Shown here in pieces: positions 9,299 through 17,596 of a stretch of DNA of 64,000 nt. The notes beneath the pieces were generated by a model, which was not told the origin of the DNA, did no database searches, and worked only from the letters and a program-made list of their open reading frames with translations. The position numbers were made by a program, and so were the translations under genes. Each line of letters starts with the position of its first letter. The stretch's first letter is position 1. This DNA comes from an uncultured Lachnospiraceae bacterium (lineage in GTDB: Bacteria; Bacillota; Clostridia; Lachnospirales; Lachnospiraceae), in the NCBI GenBank assembly GCA_910586755.1, contig CAJUJM010000043.1:42128-106127 (forward strand), given 5' to 3'.

Positions 9299-10567
9299 TT
9301 ATTCTGTTATAAAGTTAGCCAGGAGATATTCTTCTGCCTCCGGGCACCACAAGCCTTTGTGAGCCTCCACAATACCGGCCAGGGCAATGAGGCGTTCATC
9401 CTTATCGGCCTCGCCTTTTGCACGCAGGTCCGTTAAAGCGGTAAGAGGCATGGTTAAATGGGTATAAATCAGCTTCTTGCCTCCCGGAATCTTAGGCAGG
9501 TTTAAAGTGGTGTCTGCCACAGAATCCAGTCCGCCGATATGGGTTACCATAACAGCCGGGTCAATGCGGCCCTGGGCAGTTAAATCCAGAGATTCAATCA
9601 TATCGTCCGTATTGCCGCCTGTAGTGCCCATTACATGGGTGGAATTATAGTGTACATCATAGAAATTCATGGTAGCGCTGAACTTATTATCTGTGGGGCC
9701 TGCAAAGAAGTTTAAGCAGCCGTCCCGGCCTAAAATATCGCTGGACTGTGTTACCACAGAAGCCACCGGGGCATAACATAATACATCGTCATAGCCGGCG
9801 CCGCCGGAAATTCTCATAAGCTCTGCCACCGGATCATCAAATTTACCGGTATTTACAAAATGAAGCTCTATTCCGTCTTTTGCAGCCTCAGCCGGCGGGA
9901 ACAGGGCGGCTGCTCTGTCCAGGCGATCCTGATTCAGATCCGTTACCACAATCATGGACGGACGGATATCGCGATGAAGGGCGTAGGTCAAAGCTCCCAG
10001 TCCCATGGGGCCTGCTCCTGCCATTATAGCCAGCTTTCCGTCTTTTTTAATCCCCATTTCATGGGTATAAACCCCCATCTGAGTATGGTAAGCAGCATTA
10101 AATGCGCCGATGCTGCAGGACATAGGCTCTGCCAGAGATGCCTCATAATAAGCGCGGCCCTTGTACTCTAACAGGCAGCCCAGCTCCATAACCTCTGCCG
10201 GGATCACGCAGTATGTAGTGTCTCCGCCAAAAAACTCATAAGAATAGCCGGGGCTCCACATGGTTCCCTTGTAGTTTAAGGCAGGCTGCAGAGTAAATTT
10301 CATACCAGGCTTAAAGGTGTCCTGATGGTTTTTCCCCACTTTTACAATATCGCCTGCAAATTCATGGCCCATAATTGCCGGATGCTCTGCCACATCGTCG
10401 TGAACGCGCTTGTGGTTCTCCCCTAAAATAGCGCATTTATAGGTGGACATGCAGATACTGTCAGATACGACCTTTACCAAAATCTCATCGTCCGTAATCT
10501 CAGGAAGTTCAAATTCCTCCAGTCTTAAATCGTTTGCTCCGTGAAGTCTGACTCCTTTTGCTTTCAT
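9299..10567 (-). CDS. Zinc-dependent alcohol dehydrogenase, sorbose-1-phosphate reductase / YggP-like
   Basis: A 422-residue medium-chain dehydrogenase. ATG 10567 has AGGAG eight bases upstream and is preferred over 10588. The N-terminus holds the Zn site region (CMSTYK, then GHEFAGDIVKVG) and the Rossmann dinucleotide site AGAGPMGLGALTYAL. It resembles the long dehydrogenases SorE (L-sorbose-1-phosphate reductase) and E. coli YggP, which sits beside a cryptic mannitol-type PTS. SorE acts on the carbon next to the phosphorylated one, so with mannitol-1-phosphate the product would be fructose-1-phosphate, the substrate of the adjacent kinase (inference). Exact substrate and cofactor are not shown by the sequence. 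Confidence 0.8.
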   Translation of the reverse strand: MKAKGVRLHGANDLRLEEFELPEITDDEILVKVVSDSICMSTYKCAILGENHKRVHDDVAEHPAIMGHEFAGDIVKVGKNHQDTFKPGMKFTLQPALNYKGTMWSPGYSYEFFGGDTTYCVIPAEVMELGCLLEYKGRAYYEASLAEPMSCSIGAFNAAYHTQMGVYTHEMGIKKDGKLAIMAGAGPMGLGALTYALHRDIRPSMIVVTDLNQDRLDRAAALFPPAEAAKDGIELHFVNTGKFDDPVAELMRISGGAGYDDVLCYAPVASVVTQSSDILGRDGCLNFFAGPTDNKFSATMNFYDVHYNSTHVMGTTGGNTDDMIESLDLTAQGRIDPAVMVTHIGGLDSVADTTLNLPKIPGGKKLIYTHLTMPLTALTDLRAKGEADKDERLIALAGIVEAHKGLWCPEAEEYLLANFITE

Positions 10568-10631
10568 AAGTAAAGCTCCTTTCCTCATAATAATCTTCTT
10601 TTTTTATTTTTGCAACAATAATTCGACTTTT

Positions 10632-10640
10632 AATTCAACA
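10632..10640 (-). promoter_or_regulatory. Possible internal DeoR-type half-site
   Basis: The 84-base gap between fruK and the dehydrogenase contains AATTCAACA (10632-10640) and CAACAATAATTCGA next to it, like the half-sites of the palindrome at 11626. It may be a weaker internal operator; evidence is only similarity. Confidence 0.3.
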
Positions 10641-10651
10641 AAATTGTTTTC

Positions 10652-11584
10652 CTATAGCTTGTGAAATACCACCTTGGGAAGTAATTCCCGGATCACCTCA
10701 TACTCTGCCGCCTGAGTTCCGCTGCACATAACATTGGCGGCGCCGGTTGCGGTGGAAAGCCGGACCGTTTCCTCCAGATCCATACCTGACTCCTCCGCTG
10801 CCGCAAGGGCGGCTACCACACTGTCCCCGGCTCCTACGGTGCTCCCCACCGGCACCTTTAAGCCTTCCGCATAAACCGTCTCATCTTTTGTTACATACAG
10901 GGCCCCCTGGCCTCCCATGGATACTACCACTTTTTCGATCCCGTATTCTGTCATCAGCTTTCTGGCCGCTTCATTAAGCTCTTTTGGCGTGGTTAATGTT
11001 TCTCCTAAAAGCTTAGAAAGCTCATGGTTATTTGGTTTAATTAAATAGGGGGATGCCTTAAGTCCTGCTTCCAGCAGCTCTCCGTCCGCATCCAGAATCA
11101 CCTTTGCCCCTGCCTCTTTACAGGCTTTTACCCAGGTATAATAGGTGTACACAGGAGATCCTTTGGGAAGGCTTCCGGAGAGAACCACAATGTCTCCCTC
11201 TTCCAGCCTGGCTGTCAGAGCGGTTAACAGGCTGTTTAATATCTCTTCTGATACGGTGACTCCCGGCTCATTTATGTCCGTATTGGTATGATTTACCGGG
11301 TCAATAACCTTTAAATTTGTCCGGGTCTCCCCTTCTACAAATTGGAAATTCGTTTCCAGTCCCATAGCTTTTAAGGCCGACTGAATCGCCATGCCTGTAT
11401 CTCCTCCCAAAATACCGGCCGCAATACTTTTTCTCCCCAATTTGTCAATGACTTTTGAAACATTGATGCCCTTTCCGCCGGGATCCGTCCGCATGGCAGT
11501 GATGCGGTTGACACTGTCTACGGTGAGAGACGGAATCTCCACAGTTTTGTCTAACGCCGGATTCAGCGTTACGGTGTAAATCAT
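10652..11584 (-). CDS. fruK: 1-phosphofructokinase (PfkB family hexose kinase)
   Basis: A 310-residue cytoplasmic ribokinase-fold kinase that phosphorylates fructose-1-phosphate (or tagatose-6-phosphate) to the bisphosphate. It starts with MIYTVTLNPALDKTV, has the substrate-side GGKGINVS motif near 38 and the C-terminal anion hole and catalytic Asp in VGAGDSVVA near 255. Start 11584 follows GGAGGGG. It is the first gene of the PTS operon and lies directly behind a strong promoter with DeoR-type operators. No fructose PTS is nearby, so its fructose-1-phosphate probably comes from the next gene's dehydrogenase. A LacC-like tagatose-6-phosphate role is the main alternative. Confidence 0.85.
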   Translation of the reverse strand: MIYTVTLNPALDKTVEIPSLTVDSVNRITAMRTDPGGKGINVSKVIDKLGRKSIAAGILGGDTGMAIQSALKAMGLETNFQFVEGETRTNLKVIDPVNHTNTDINEPGVTVSEEILNSLLTALTARLEEGDIVVLSGSLPKGSPVYTYYTWVKACKEAGAKVILDADGELLEAGLKASPYLIKPNNHELSKLLGETLTTPKELNEAARKLMTEYGIEKVVVSMGGQGALYVTKDETVYAEGLKVPVGSTVGAGDSVVAALAAAEESGMDLEETVRLSTATGAANVMCSGTQAAEYEVIRELLPKVVFHKL

Positions 11585-11625
11585 GATAACCCCTCCTTTT
11601 GATTGTTGTTTAAACAGTTATTTAT

Positions 11626-11638
11626 TGTTGAATCAACA
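11626..11638. promoter_or_regulatory. Candidate DeoR operator (perfect 13-bp palindrome)
   Basis: TGTTGAATCAACA is a perfect palindrome around a central base. It lies 12 bases downstream of the -10 box of the fruK promoter, overlapping the expected transcription start, the right place for repression by the DeoR protein of the operon. Confidence 0.6.
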
Positions 11639-11649
11639 TTTATGAGTAT

Positions 11650-11677
11650 ATAATACCACATTTTTTGTAAATGTCAA
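11650..11677 (-). promoter_or_regulatory. Sigma-A promoter of the hexitol PTS operon
   Basis: Minus strand: consensus -35 TTGACA (11672-11677), 16-base spacer, -10 TATTAT (11650-11655), about 65 bases upstream of the fruK start. Confidence 0.75.
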
Positions 11678-11700
11678 CTGTTATTTCAAAAATTATTTTC

Positions 11701-11732
11701 GAATCAACAATATTTTTCATTTCGAATTAACA
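11701..11732. promoter_or_regulatory. Accessory operator half-sites, direct repeats
   Basis: GAATCAACA (11701-11709) and GAATTAACA (11724-11732) repeat the right half of the palindrome at 11626 with 23-base spacing, upstream of the -35 box. They could allow cooperative or looped repressor binding. The rest of 11585-11871 holds the two divergent promoters. Confidence 0.45.
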
Positions 11733-11782
11733 TTCCGTATTATGCCTTGAAAAAAGCTCTGCTATATCCGACAAAATCGCAG

Positions 11783-11811
11783 TTGGAAAATTTCTTATAT
11801 CATGATAAAAT
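11783..11811 (+). promoter_or_regulatory. Sigma-A promoter of the diguanylate cyclase gene
   Basis: TTGGAA (11783-11788), 17-base spacer, TAAAAT (11806-11811), 60 bases before the start at 11872. Confidence 0.6.
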
Positions 11812-11871
11812 AGTTGAAAGAAGGTCTTAGCAAAAAGTGACGTTCTGGAAGAAAGCGAGGCTTACAGGCAA

Positions 11872-13434
11872 ATGAACCATTTAAAATACTTTTTAGGTAT
11901 TGACTTAGATATCCCCAATTATACGGAAGCCGCAGACTCTCTGCGAAAAGAGACCATGGATCAAAACCGTCTCTTTTACATTTTTATCATTGTGTGTGAG
12001 CTCATATTAGCGGCATCTATTTCCTCATTGCCGGGAGGGCCTTTTCTGAAATTCCGCAGAGCTTCCTATTTTGCTGCTTATGTTTCCCTGATTCTGGCAA
12101 GTGCAGCAGTGCTGCTTTTCCAGCATCTGACGCGAAAGGGACGCTTTGGTTATCAGCGCTATTTCCAGGCCGAAAATCTTTATATCGCTTTTTTAAGCCT
12201 TTGGGCCGTCTTTATATCCCTTAATGACCAGCTTGGAAGCAACGGGCTTACTGTATATACTTATGCCATTCTCAGCATAGCGCTGTTGTCCATAATGAAA
12301 CCCTGGCAGACTGCCGTTATCATTTTAGGAAGCTGCGCCCTGTTAAATCTTTTCCTCCCTTATTTTCCGGATCCTTCCGGCCTTGACCACAGCTATAACA
12401 ACCTGATGAACAGCCTGGTTGTCAGCTTAATCGCTATTGCCACTGCTTCCAGCTTGTTTTGTTTCCGGATACGTGCAAAATCCAACGAGCTGATTATCAA
12501 GAATCAGCTTGTTCAGGCAGAAAAAGAAAATGCGGAGCTGAGTTCAGAGGCAAACCTGGATGCCCTTACCGGCCTACGCAACCGCAACAATTACAAAAAG
12601 GCTTTGGCAAGTTTCTGCCCGGAGGCCTGCTCCTCCTTTTCCTGCCTGTACATTGATGCAAACGGACTTCACGAACTAAACAATACCAAGGGACACGACG
12701 CAGGGGACGCCATGTTAAAAACAGCTGCCCGGATTTTCCTTCTCCACTTCCGTGCGGAGGACGTATTCCGCATTGGGGGAGATGAATTCGTAATCCTCTG
12801 CCGGAACATCTCCAGAGATTCCGTTGCCCGGCGTATCACCACCATTCATAAAGAAATGGCGGATTATGGTTACTCTGTCGCCGTAGGCCTGGAATGGCGC
12901 GATGAAAATATGAATCTTCAGGAAATGCTTCAGGCCGCCGAGCTTAATATGCAGAAAAACAAGGCCGATTATTATGCCCTCACAGGCGGCGGACGTCAGA
13001 GGCGAAATTTAGAACCGGAACCGAGAACTTCCGTGGTAATCAGGGACAGGGAGAATGCCGATCTGTTTCTGGATAGCCTTCCCCTGCTGTTTAAAGGCGT
13101 ATTTTTTGTAGATCCGAAAACAGACTCTTTATGGCAGGTTTTTGTTCCTGACTATTTCCAGGACTGTTTAAAAGATTGCAGTCAAAAATTCAGCAAGGCT
13201 CTTCTGCTTTATGCCCGCCGCTATGTAATGGAGGAATACTATCCGCTCTTTGAAAGGGTTTCTGATTCCGATTCCTTAAAAACCAAGCTTATTCAGGACG
13301 GAGTCGTGGGATTTGTATACGAGAAGAAAGACGGGCGGCGCTTAAGGGTGCAGATTATGACCTACAGCCCGGATGCCGGCGCCCATGGAATGATTCTTTG
13401 GATTTTTTCAGATTTGAATTCGGGAACTTTATAA
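11872..13434 (+). CDS. Membrane diguanylate cyclase (GGDEF protein)
   Basis: A 520-residue protein that makes cyclic di-GMP. Six hydrophobic segments span about residues 27-205, followed by a short coiled coil (IKNQLVQAEKENAELSSEA) and a GGDEF domain from about 225 to 385 with DALTGLRNR and an intact RIGGDEF active site. The residues before it (RAED then four residues) do not give the standard RxxD-x5 inhibitory-site spacing, so product inhibition may be absent. A further region of about 125 residues (about 395-520) has no motif I can name. The ribosome site is weak (GAGG, 15 bases upstream). It is a single-gene unit between two catabolic operons. Confidence 0.9.
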   Translation: MNHLKYFLGIDLDIPNYTEAADSLRKETMDQNRLFYIFIIVCELILAASISSLPGGPFLKFRRASYFAAYVSLILASAAVLLFQHLTRKGRFGYQRYFQAENLYIAFLSLWAVFISLNDQLGSNGLTVYTYAILSIALLSIMKPWQTAVIILGSCALLNLFLPYFPDPSGLDHSYNNLMNSLVVSLIAIATASSLFCFRIRAKSNELIIKNQLVQAEKENAELSSEANLDALTGLRNRNNYKKALASFCPEACSSFSCLYIDANGLHELNNTKGHDAGDAMLKTAARIFLLHFRAEDVFRIGGDEFVILCRNISRDSVARRITTIHKEMADYGYSVAVGLEWRDENMNLQEMLQAAELNMQKNKADYYALTGGGRQRRNLEPEPRTSVVIRDRENADLFLDSLPLLFKGVFFVDPKTDSLWQVFVPDYFQDCLKDCSQKFSKALLLYARRYVMEEYYPLFERVSDSDSLKTKLIQDGVVGFVYEKKDGRRLRVQIMTYSPDAGAHGMILWIFSDLNSGTL

Positions 13435-13437
13435 TAC

Positions 13438-13480
13438 AAAAAGAGGATGCTGCCAAACGGAACCTGGCGCATCCTCTTTT
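13438..13480. terminator. Bidirectional rho-independent terminator
   Basis: A 12-bp stem, AAAAGAGGATGC (13439-13450) with GCATCCTCTTTT (13469-13480), with A-run and T-run on its two sides. It serves the cyclase gene on the plus strand and can also stop transcription of the convergent metallo-hydrolase operon. Confidence 0.8.
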
Positions 13481-13534
13481 CATTTCGTGCTATCTTGTTG
13501 TAACCATTCAGACATGGCATCGTTTAACTGTTTC

Positions 13535-14371
13535 TTACGGCTTCTCCCAGATGATCCCGTCATAGGCCGCCTCAATCCCATATTGTTTTCCCACCTGGCT
13601 AAGCTCCTGATGGAGCAGCCCTGAATTGTGAGAAAAATGGGTGGCCAGTACCCGGGTAGTATCCTTCAGGCATCCCCGCTTTTTCAGTTCATCCAGAAAC
13701 TGCCGGTTCTCAAAAAAGCCCATATGAGCTCCGGAAGGCGACCTGGAGGGGCCAAAGGTACAGTCCAGGCTTATTAAGTCGAACCTGTACCCTTTCAGCG
13801 CCTCGTAGGTTTCCTGAGGCAGCAGCCCTGTGTCATTTCCGTAGAGGATGCAGCTTTCCTCATCCTCAATCACATAGATTAGACAATCCTCCAGCCCATC
13901 GTGGCAGGCCGGAATAGCGGTAAACCGGATCTCCCCCACCTTCCAGGTGTCAAAGGGGTGGAGCAGATGAAACCGGATAGAAAGATTTTCTTCCTGTCCA
14001 AATTCCAGTTTCAGTCCTTTTTTTCCCAACTGACACACCTTTTCATTGCCATAGACTGCCAAAGGCCTTTCTTCTGCAATGTGACAGTAATCCGCCGTGC
14101 TTCTTCGGGTCAGCTCAGCGCTGTCAAAATGATCGGTGTGGGAGTGGGTCACCACCACTGCTTTGACCCTGGACAGATCCAGGCTGTACCGCAGCTTGTG
14201 ATAATACAAATCCGGCGTCAAATCCATGAGAATTTCATCATTGATAATGGTTCCTGCCCGGGTGCGGATTTCCCTGCCGGAAAGCTTTGCCGCCTTCTTA
14301 CACAGGGAACACTGGCAGAACATTCCCGGAATTCCTTCTGCCGCCCCGGTTCCTAAATACTGTATTTTCAT
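13535..14371 (-). CDS. MBL-fold metallo-hydrolase, PhnP-like
   Basis: A 278-residue metallo-beta-lactamase-fold hydrolase. It begins MKIQYLGTGAAEGIPGMFC, and metal-binding motif HSHTDHFDS lies near 90, with later ligands in YGNDTG and ATHFSHN. The start resembles PhnP-type cyclic phosphodiesterases. It is the last gene of the ABC/phosphodiesterase operon, 12 bases behind the phosphodiesterase-like gene. A role in cleaving a phosphodiester or cyclic phosphate in an imported glycan fits the context but is inference. Confidence 0.8.
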   Translation of the reverse strand: MKIQYLGTGAAEGIPGMFCQCSLCKKAAKLSGREIRTRAGTIINDEILMDLTPDLYYHKLRYSLDLSRVKAVVVTHSHTDHFDSAELTRRSTADYCHIAEERPLAVYGNEKVCQLGKKGLKLEFGQEENLSIRFHLLHPFDTWKVGEIRFTAIPACHDGLEDCLIYVIEDEESCILYGNDTGLLPQETYEALKGYRFDLISLDCTFGPSRSPSGAHMGFFENRQFLDELKKRGCLKDTTRVLATHFSHNSGLLHQELSQVGKQYGIEAAYDGIIWEKP

Positions 14372-14383
14372 AGACGGATCCCC

Positions 14384-15691
14384 TTACGCCTTCCAAACCT
14401 GGCTGACTGCCTTTCCGTCCATATTTTCGTCCCCCTTCATGTCCATCCAGGACAACAGCGTGGGAAGGATATCAATAATCCCCATCCGCTCAATCCGCAC
14501 AGGGGCCACATCCTGCCCATAGCAAAAAAACATGGTGCGGTAACCATCTGTGTCCGGCAAATAGCCGTGAAGTCCCTTGTAGTGACTCTCCACTGTGCGG
14601 AAGGGATCCTCCAGGGCTTTGGCCTCATAACCAGACTCAAAGGAATAGCCGTCAGCCGCTTCCAATACCAGAGCCGCCCTGCTGTCGCAGCCCAAAGGTC
14701 TGAATTCTTCCGGCCTCATTACCTTTAACACGCCGGGAACCTCCTCAAACCGGGCCGCCGCCTTGTCAATATCCTCCTGAGTAATGTCTGCGCCCTCTCT
14801 CACATACAGATAAGCCATTCCGTCGCCGCCATCCATATAGATCCCGTACTCTGAAAGCTGCCCGTCCCTGAAAGTAAGATAGCCCATATCCTCCAGAATC
14901 AGGTTGCCGTAGATGGCCCATTTTACATCCTTCTGGCCATGGTCGCCGGTAACCATCAAAGTTACATTTTCCCCTTCCCGGCTGTTGCAGTAGTCCATAA
15001 GACGTCCCACAAATTTGTCATATGCCCGCAGATACCGCTTAATCTCCGGCCCCTGGGTCCCTGCTGTATGTTTGGCGTCATCCATGCCGTAAATGTGAAG
15101 CATGGCAATGTCAAAATCCTTTTTGCGGATAGCGTCCTCGAAGCATTTGATCATAGCCTGGTCAAGCTGGGGCTGCTTCCCCAAAAACCAGGACTTAGGC
15201 AGATTGCGTTTCGACAGCAGAGTCTCAACGGCAAACTTAGGAGTGCCGTATTTTCTCAAAACATCCAGCTGGGCAAAAAAAGTGCTCATATTCCAGATTT
15301 TCGGTTTTGCCGGAGACATTTCCGGCATAGAGTAGGTCATCCTGGCTCCGGCGCTTACAGGCCAGGACATGGACAGCACCTTTTTATTATTTTCATTTGC
15401 ATAGTCCCAGATTGCCCTGCGCTTCAGGACTGATGCGAAGGAATTCCATTTTGGAAGCTTCTCAAAGGGGAGAAGCATGTAATTGTTCACCACCCCGTGG
15501 GAATCCGGCACACAACCGGTGGCAATACTGGCGTGGCTGGGAAAAGTCAGGGAAGGATACACGGAATTTACGCTGGAACACCAGGCCCCTTCTTCCATTA
15601 TTTCAGAAAAATGAGGGAGAGTTTTTACATATTCCAGATCCGTATCACCCAGAGCATCCAGAGAAATTAAAATCACCTTTTTCCGTTTCAT
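14384..15691 (-). CDS. Alkaline phosphatase superfamily phosphodiesterase / nucleotide pyrophosphatase-like
   Basis: A 435-residue cytoplasmic (no signal peptide) member of the type I phosphodiesterase/NPP branch. Metal ligand Asp is in ISLDALGDTD near the N-terminus, the nucleophile Thr in YPSLTFPSHASIATG, and further ligands in GMDDAKH, GDHGQ and HGYLP. It is 13 bases behind the permease gene of the sugar ABC operon, and the divergent transcript carries a sulfatase of the same superfamily, so both may remove ester substituents from the same imported oligosaccharide (inference). Confidence 0.85.
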   Translation of the reverse strand: MKRKKVILISLDALGDTDLEYVKTLPHFSEIMEEGAWCSSVNSVYPSLTFPSHASIATGCVPDSHGVVNNYMLLPFEKLPKWNSFASVLKRRAIWDYANENNKKVLSMSWPVSAGARMTYSMPEMSPAKPKIWNMSTFFAQLDVLRKYGTPKFAVETLLSKRNLPKSWFLGKQPQLDQAMIKCFEDAIRKKDFDIAMLHIYGMDDAKHTAGTQGPEIKRYLRAYDKFVGRLMDYCNSREGENVTLMVTGDHGQKDVKWAIYGNLILEDMGYLTFRDGQLSEYGIYMDGGDGMAYLYVREGADITQEDIDKAAARFEEVPGVLKVMRPEEFRPLGCDSRAALVLEAADGYSFESGYEAKALEDPFRTVESHYKGLHGYLPDTDGYRTMFFCYGQDVAPVRIERMGIIDILPTLLSWMDMKGDENMDGKAVSQVWKA

Positions 15692-15704
15692 CCGTTACTT
15701 CCTC

Positions 15705-16538
15705 CTATCCTTTTACAGCGCCGGAAGTCAGGCCGCCGATAATCTGTTTCTGCATACATACGTAAAATACCATAATGGGAAGCATGGAAATCAGGAATGA
15801 TGCAAAAATCAGGCCAAAATCTGTCTGGTAAGCAGTCTTAAAGTTATATACATATAAAATCAGAGTCCAGAACTTTGAGGACTTATTCAGCACCAGCAGC
15901 GGAAGCTGGAAATCATTCCATACCCACAGAGCGTTCTGAATTGCCACTGTGGCCAGGATGGGCTTCATAAGAGGCAGAATTACCTGCCAGTAAGTGCGGA
16001 AAAATCCGGCGCCATCGATGTAGGATGCTTCCTCCATATCCGGCGGAATGGACTGAAGGTATCCGGCGCAGAGGAACACGCCTTCACAGGTGGATCCTGC
16101 AATATACAAAACAATAATACCTGCTACGTTCATCATGCCCAATTTGCTGGCAATCATAATCAGCGGAATCATTTTTGCCTGAAATGGCACAAAGAGGCCG
16201 ATAATTAAAAAGTAATAAAAATACCGCATAAACCGGTTGCCTGCCATGGTTCTGGATACGCCGTAAGCAGTGACAGGCAAAAGGAGGGTACTGATAATCA
16301 GAAACGCGCCTGCAATTACAACGGAGTTGATAAACGCATATTTTAAGTCCGGCTTTGCCAGCAGTTCCTTAAAGTTATCCAGGTAAAGCGGAGTCGGAAG
16401 AGAAAACCAGTTGTCCGCAATCTGCAGATTCGACTTAAATGCCGTAATTACCACCAGAAACATGGGGAGCAAAATCAAGACCACCCCTGTTACCAGAATC
16501 ACATACTGGACAGTTTTTAATAATTTTCTGTTATTCAT
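15705..16538 (-). CDS. Carbohydrate ABC transporter permease, MalG-like
   Basis: Inner-membrane permease of 277 residues with six hydrophobic segments and the EAA loop (EEASYIDGAGFFRTYWQVIL) near 190 that contacts the ATPase; it ends in the ITSG/LTSGAVKG-type tail usual for MalG-like proteins. It is 12 bases behind its partner permease. No ATPase gene is present, so it must use a shared MsmX/UgpC-type ATPase from elsewhere, as known for CUT1 systems of Firmicutes. Confidence 0.93.
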   Translation of the reverse strand: MNNRKLLKTVQYVILVTGVVLILLPMFLVVITAFKSNLQIADNWFSLPTPLYLDNFKELLAKPDLKYAFINSVVIAGAFLIISTLLLPVTAYGVSRTMAGNRFMRYFYYFLIIGLFVPFQAKMIPLIMIASKLGMMNVAGIIVLYIAGSTCEGVFLCAGYLQSIPPDMEEASYIDGAGFFRTYWQVILPLMKPILATVAIQNALWVWNDFQLPLLVLNKSSKFWTLILYVYNFKTAYQTDFGLIFASFLISMLPIMVFYVCMQKQIIGGLTSGAVKG

Positions 16539-16550
16539 CCCTTCACCCCC

Positions 16551-17444
16551 TTAGTAAATACGCTTTTTATTAGACCAGACAATCTGAATAAAGGATACAA
16601 TGCATACCAGGATTGCCAGAATCAGGGCTTCCGCCATGGCAACGCTTAAGCGGCGCTCTACAAAGCCGTGATTATAAATCAGCATGGCCATACTTTCGGT
16701 GGCCCCTGCCGGACCGCCCTGGGTCATGGACATAATAAGGTCAAATACCATTAAGCCCTGCTTTAATGTCAGGACAAATACCATGGTCAGGGTAGGTACT
16801 AAGAAAGGCAGGGTAATAAACTGAAACTTCTGCCAGCCTGTGGCTCCGTCCAGAGATGCAGACTCCATCAATTCCTCGGGAACCGTCTGAAGGCCTGCCA
16901 AAAACAGTACGGTAGGGATGGCAAGCCCCTGCCAGATAGCCACAAACAGGATCGCGTACATGGCCGTGTTAGGCCGGGACAAAAGGCTGATCTGCCAGCT
17001 CTCGATCCCCAATGTAGCGCCAAGCTGAGGAATTCCCTTGGTAATAATGCTGTTAAATACCAGACCCATGGTTAAAAGCGGAAGAACTGCCGGGAAGAAA
17101 AACATGGATCGGAAAAAGGTTTTTCCTTTAATCTTACTGTTTAAAATAATGGCCAGAAGCAAGCTTAAGGATACAATGCAGATAACCAGAAGGGCGCTGT
17201 ATTTAAAGTTGAAGATTACGGTTTTAATAAACCGGGAATTGCCAAATACCGTTTTATAATTGTTAAGGCCTACAAAATGGATCTCTTTGCTGATACCGTT
17301 ATAGTCGGTAAAGCTGTAAACAATACCGCCGATAATAGGCGCAATAAAGAACATCACATATAAAATTGTCTGCGGAATGGCAAACAGCGTAAAAATAATA
17401 GACTGTTTCCGGTAAAAGGTCATGCGTTTTCTCGGCTGGTTCAC
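16551..17444 (-). CDS. Carbohydrate ABC transporter permease, MalF-like
   Basis: Inner-membrane permease of 297 residues with six hydrophobic segments and an EAA loop (ELMESASLDGATGWQKF). It pairs with the MalG-like permease downstream and the lipoprotein upstream. The 152-base gap to the lipoprotein gene holds a nested hairpin (17480-17578), so the permeases may be expressed less than the binding protein. Confidence 0.93.
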   Translation of the reverse strand: MNQPRKRMTFYRKQSIIFTLFAIPQTILYVMFFIAPIIGGIVYSFTDYNGISKEIHFVGLNNYKTVFGNSRFIKTVIFNFKYSALLVICIVSLSLLLAIILNSKIKGKTFFRSMFFFPAVLPLLTMGLVFNSIITKGIPQLGATLGIESWQISLLSRPNTAMYAILFVAIWQGLAIPTVLFLAGLQTVPEELMESASLDGATGWQKFQFITLPFLVPTLTMVFVLTLKQGLMVFDLIMSMTQGGPAGATESMAMLIYNHGFVERRLSVAMAEALILAILVCIVSFIQIVWSNKKRIY

Positions 17445-17479
17445 ATTCAGTACCTCCTTATTTGGACAGGCAAGATATC

Positions 17480-17578
17480 AAAAGGGGCAAGGCAGGGAAG
17501 GCAGGAAATGGTCCGAATCACTGCCTTCCCTGTTTTGGGACTGTCTGTTTCCCTAAAGCCCCGCCATCTGCCCCTTTT
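17480..17578 (-). terminator. Nested intercistronic hairpin between binding-protein and permease genes
   Basis: Outer arms AAAAGGGGCA (17480-17489) and TGCCCCTTTT (17569-17578), inner arms CAGGGAAGGCAG (17493-17504) and CTGCCTTCCCTG (17521-17532). The T-run is short, so it looks like a partial terminator or an mRNA-stabilising structure that raises binding-protein level over permeases. Confidence 0.6.
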
Positions 17579-17596
17579 GCTGATTGCAGGTTTGGT

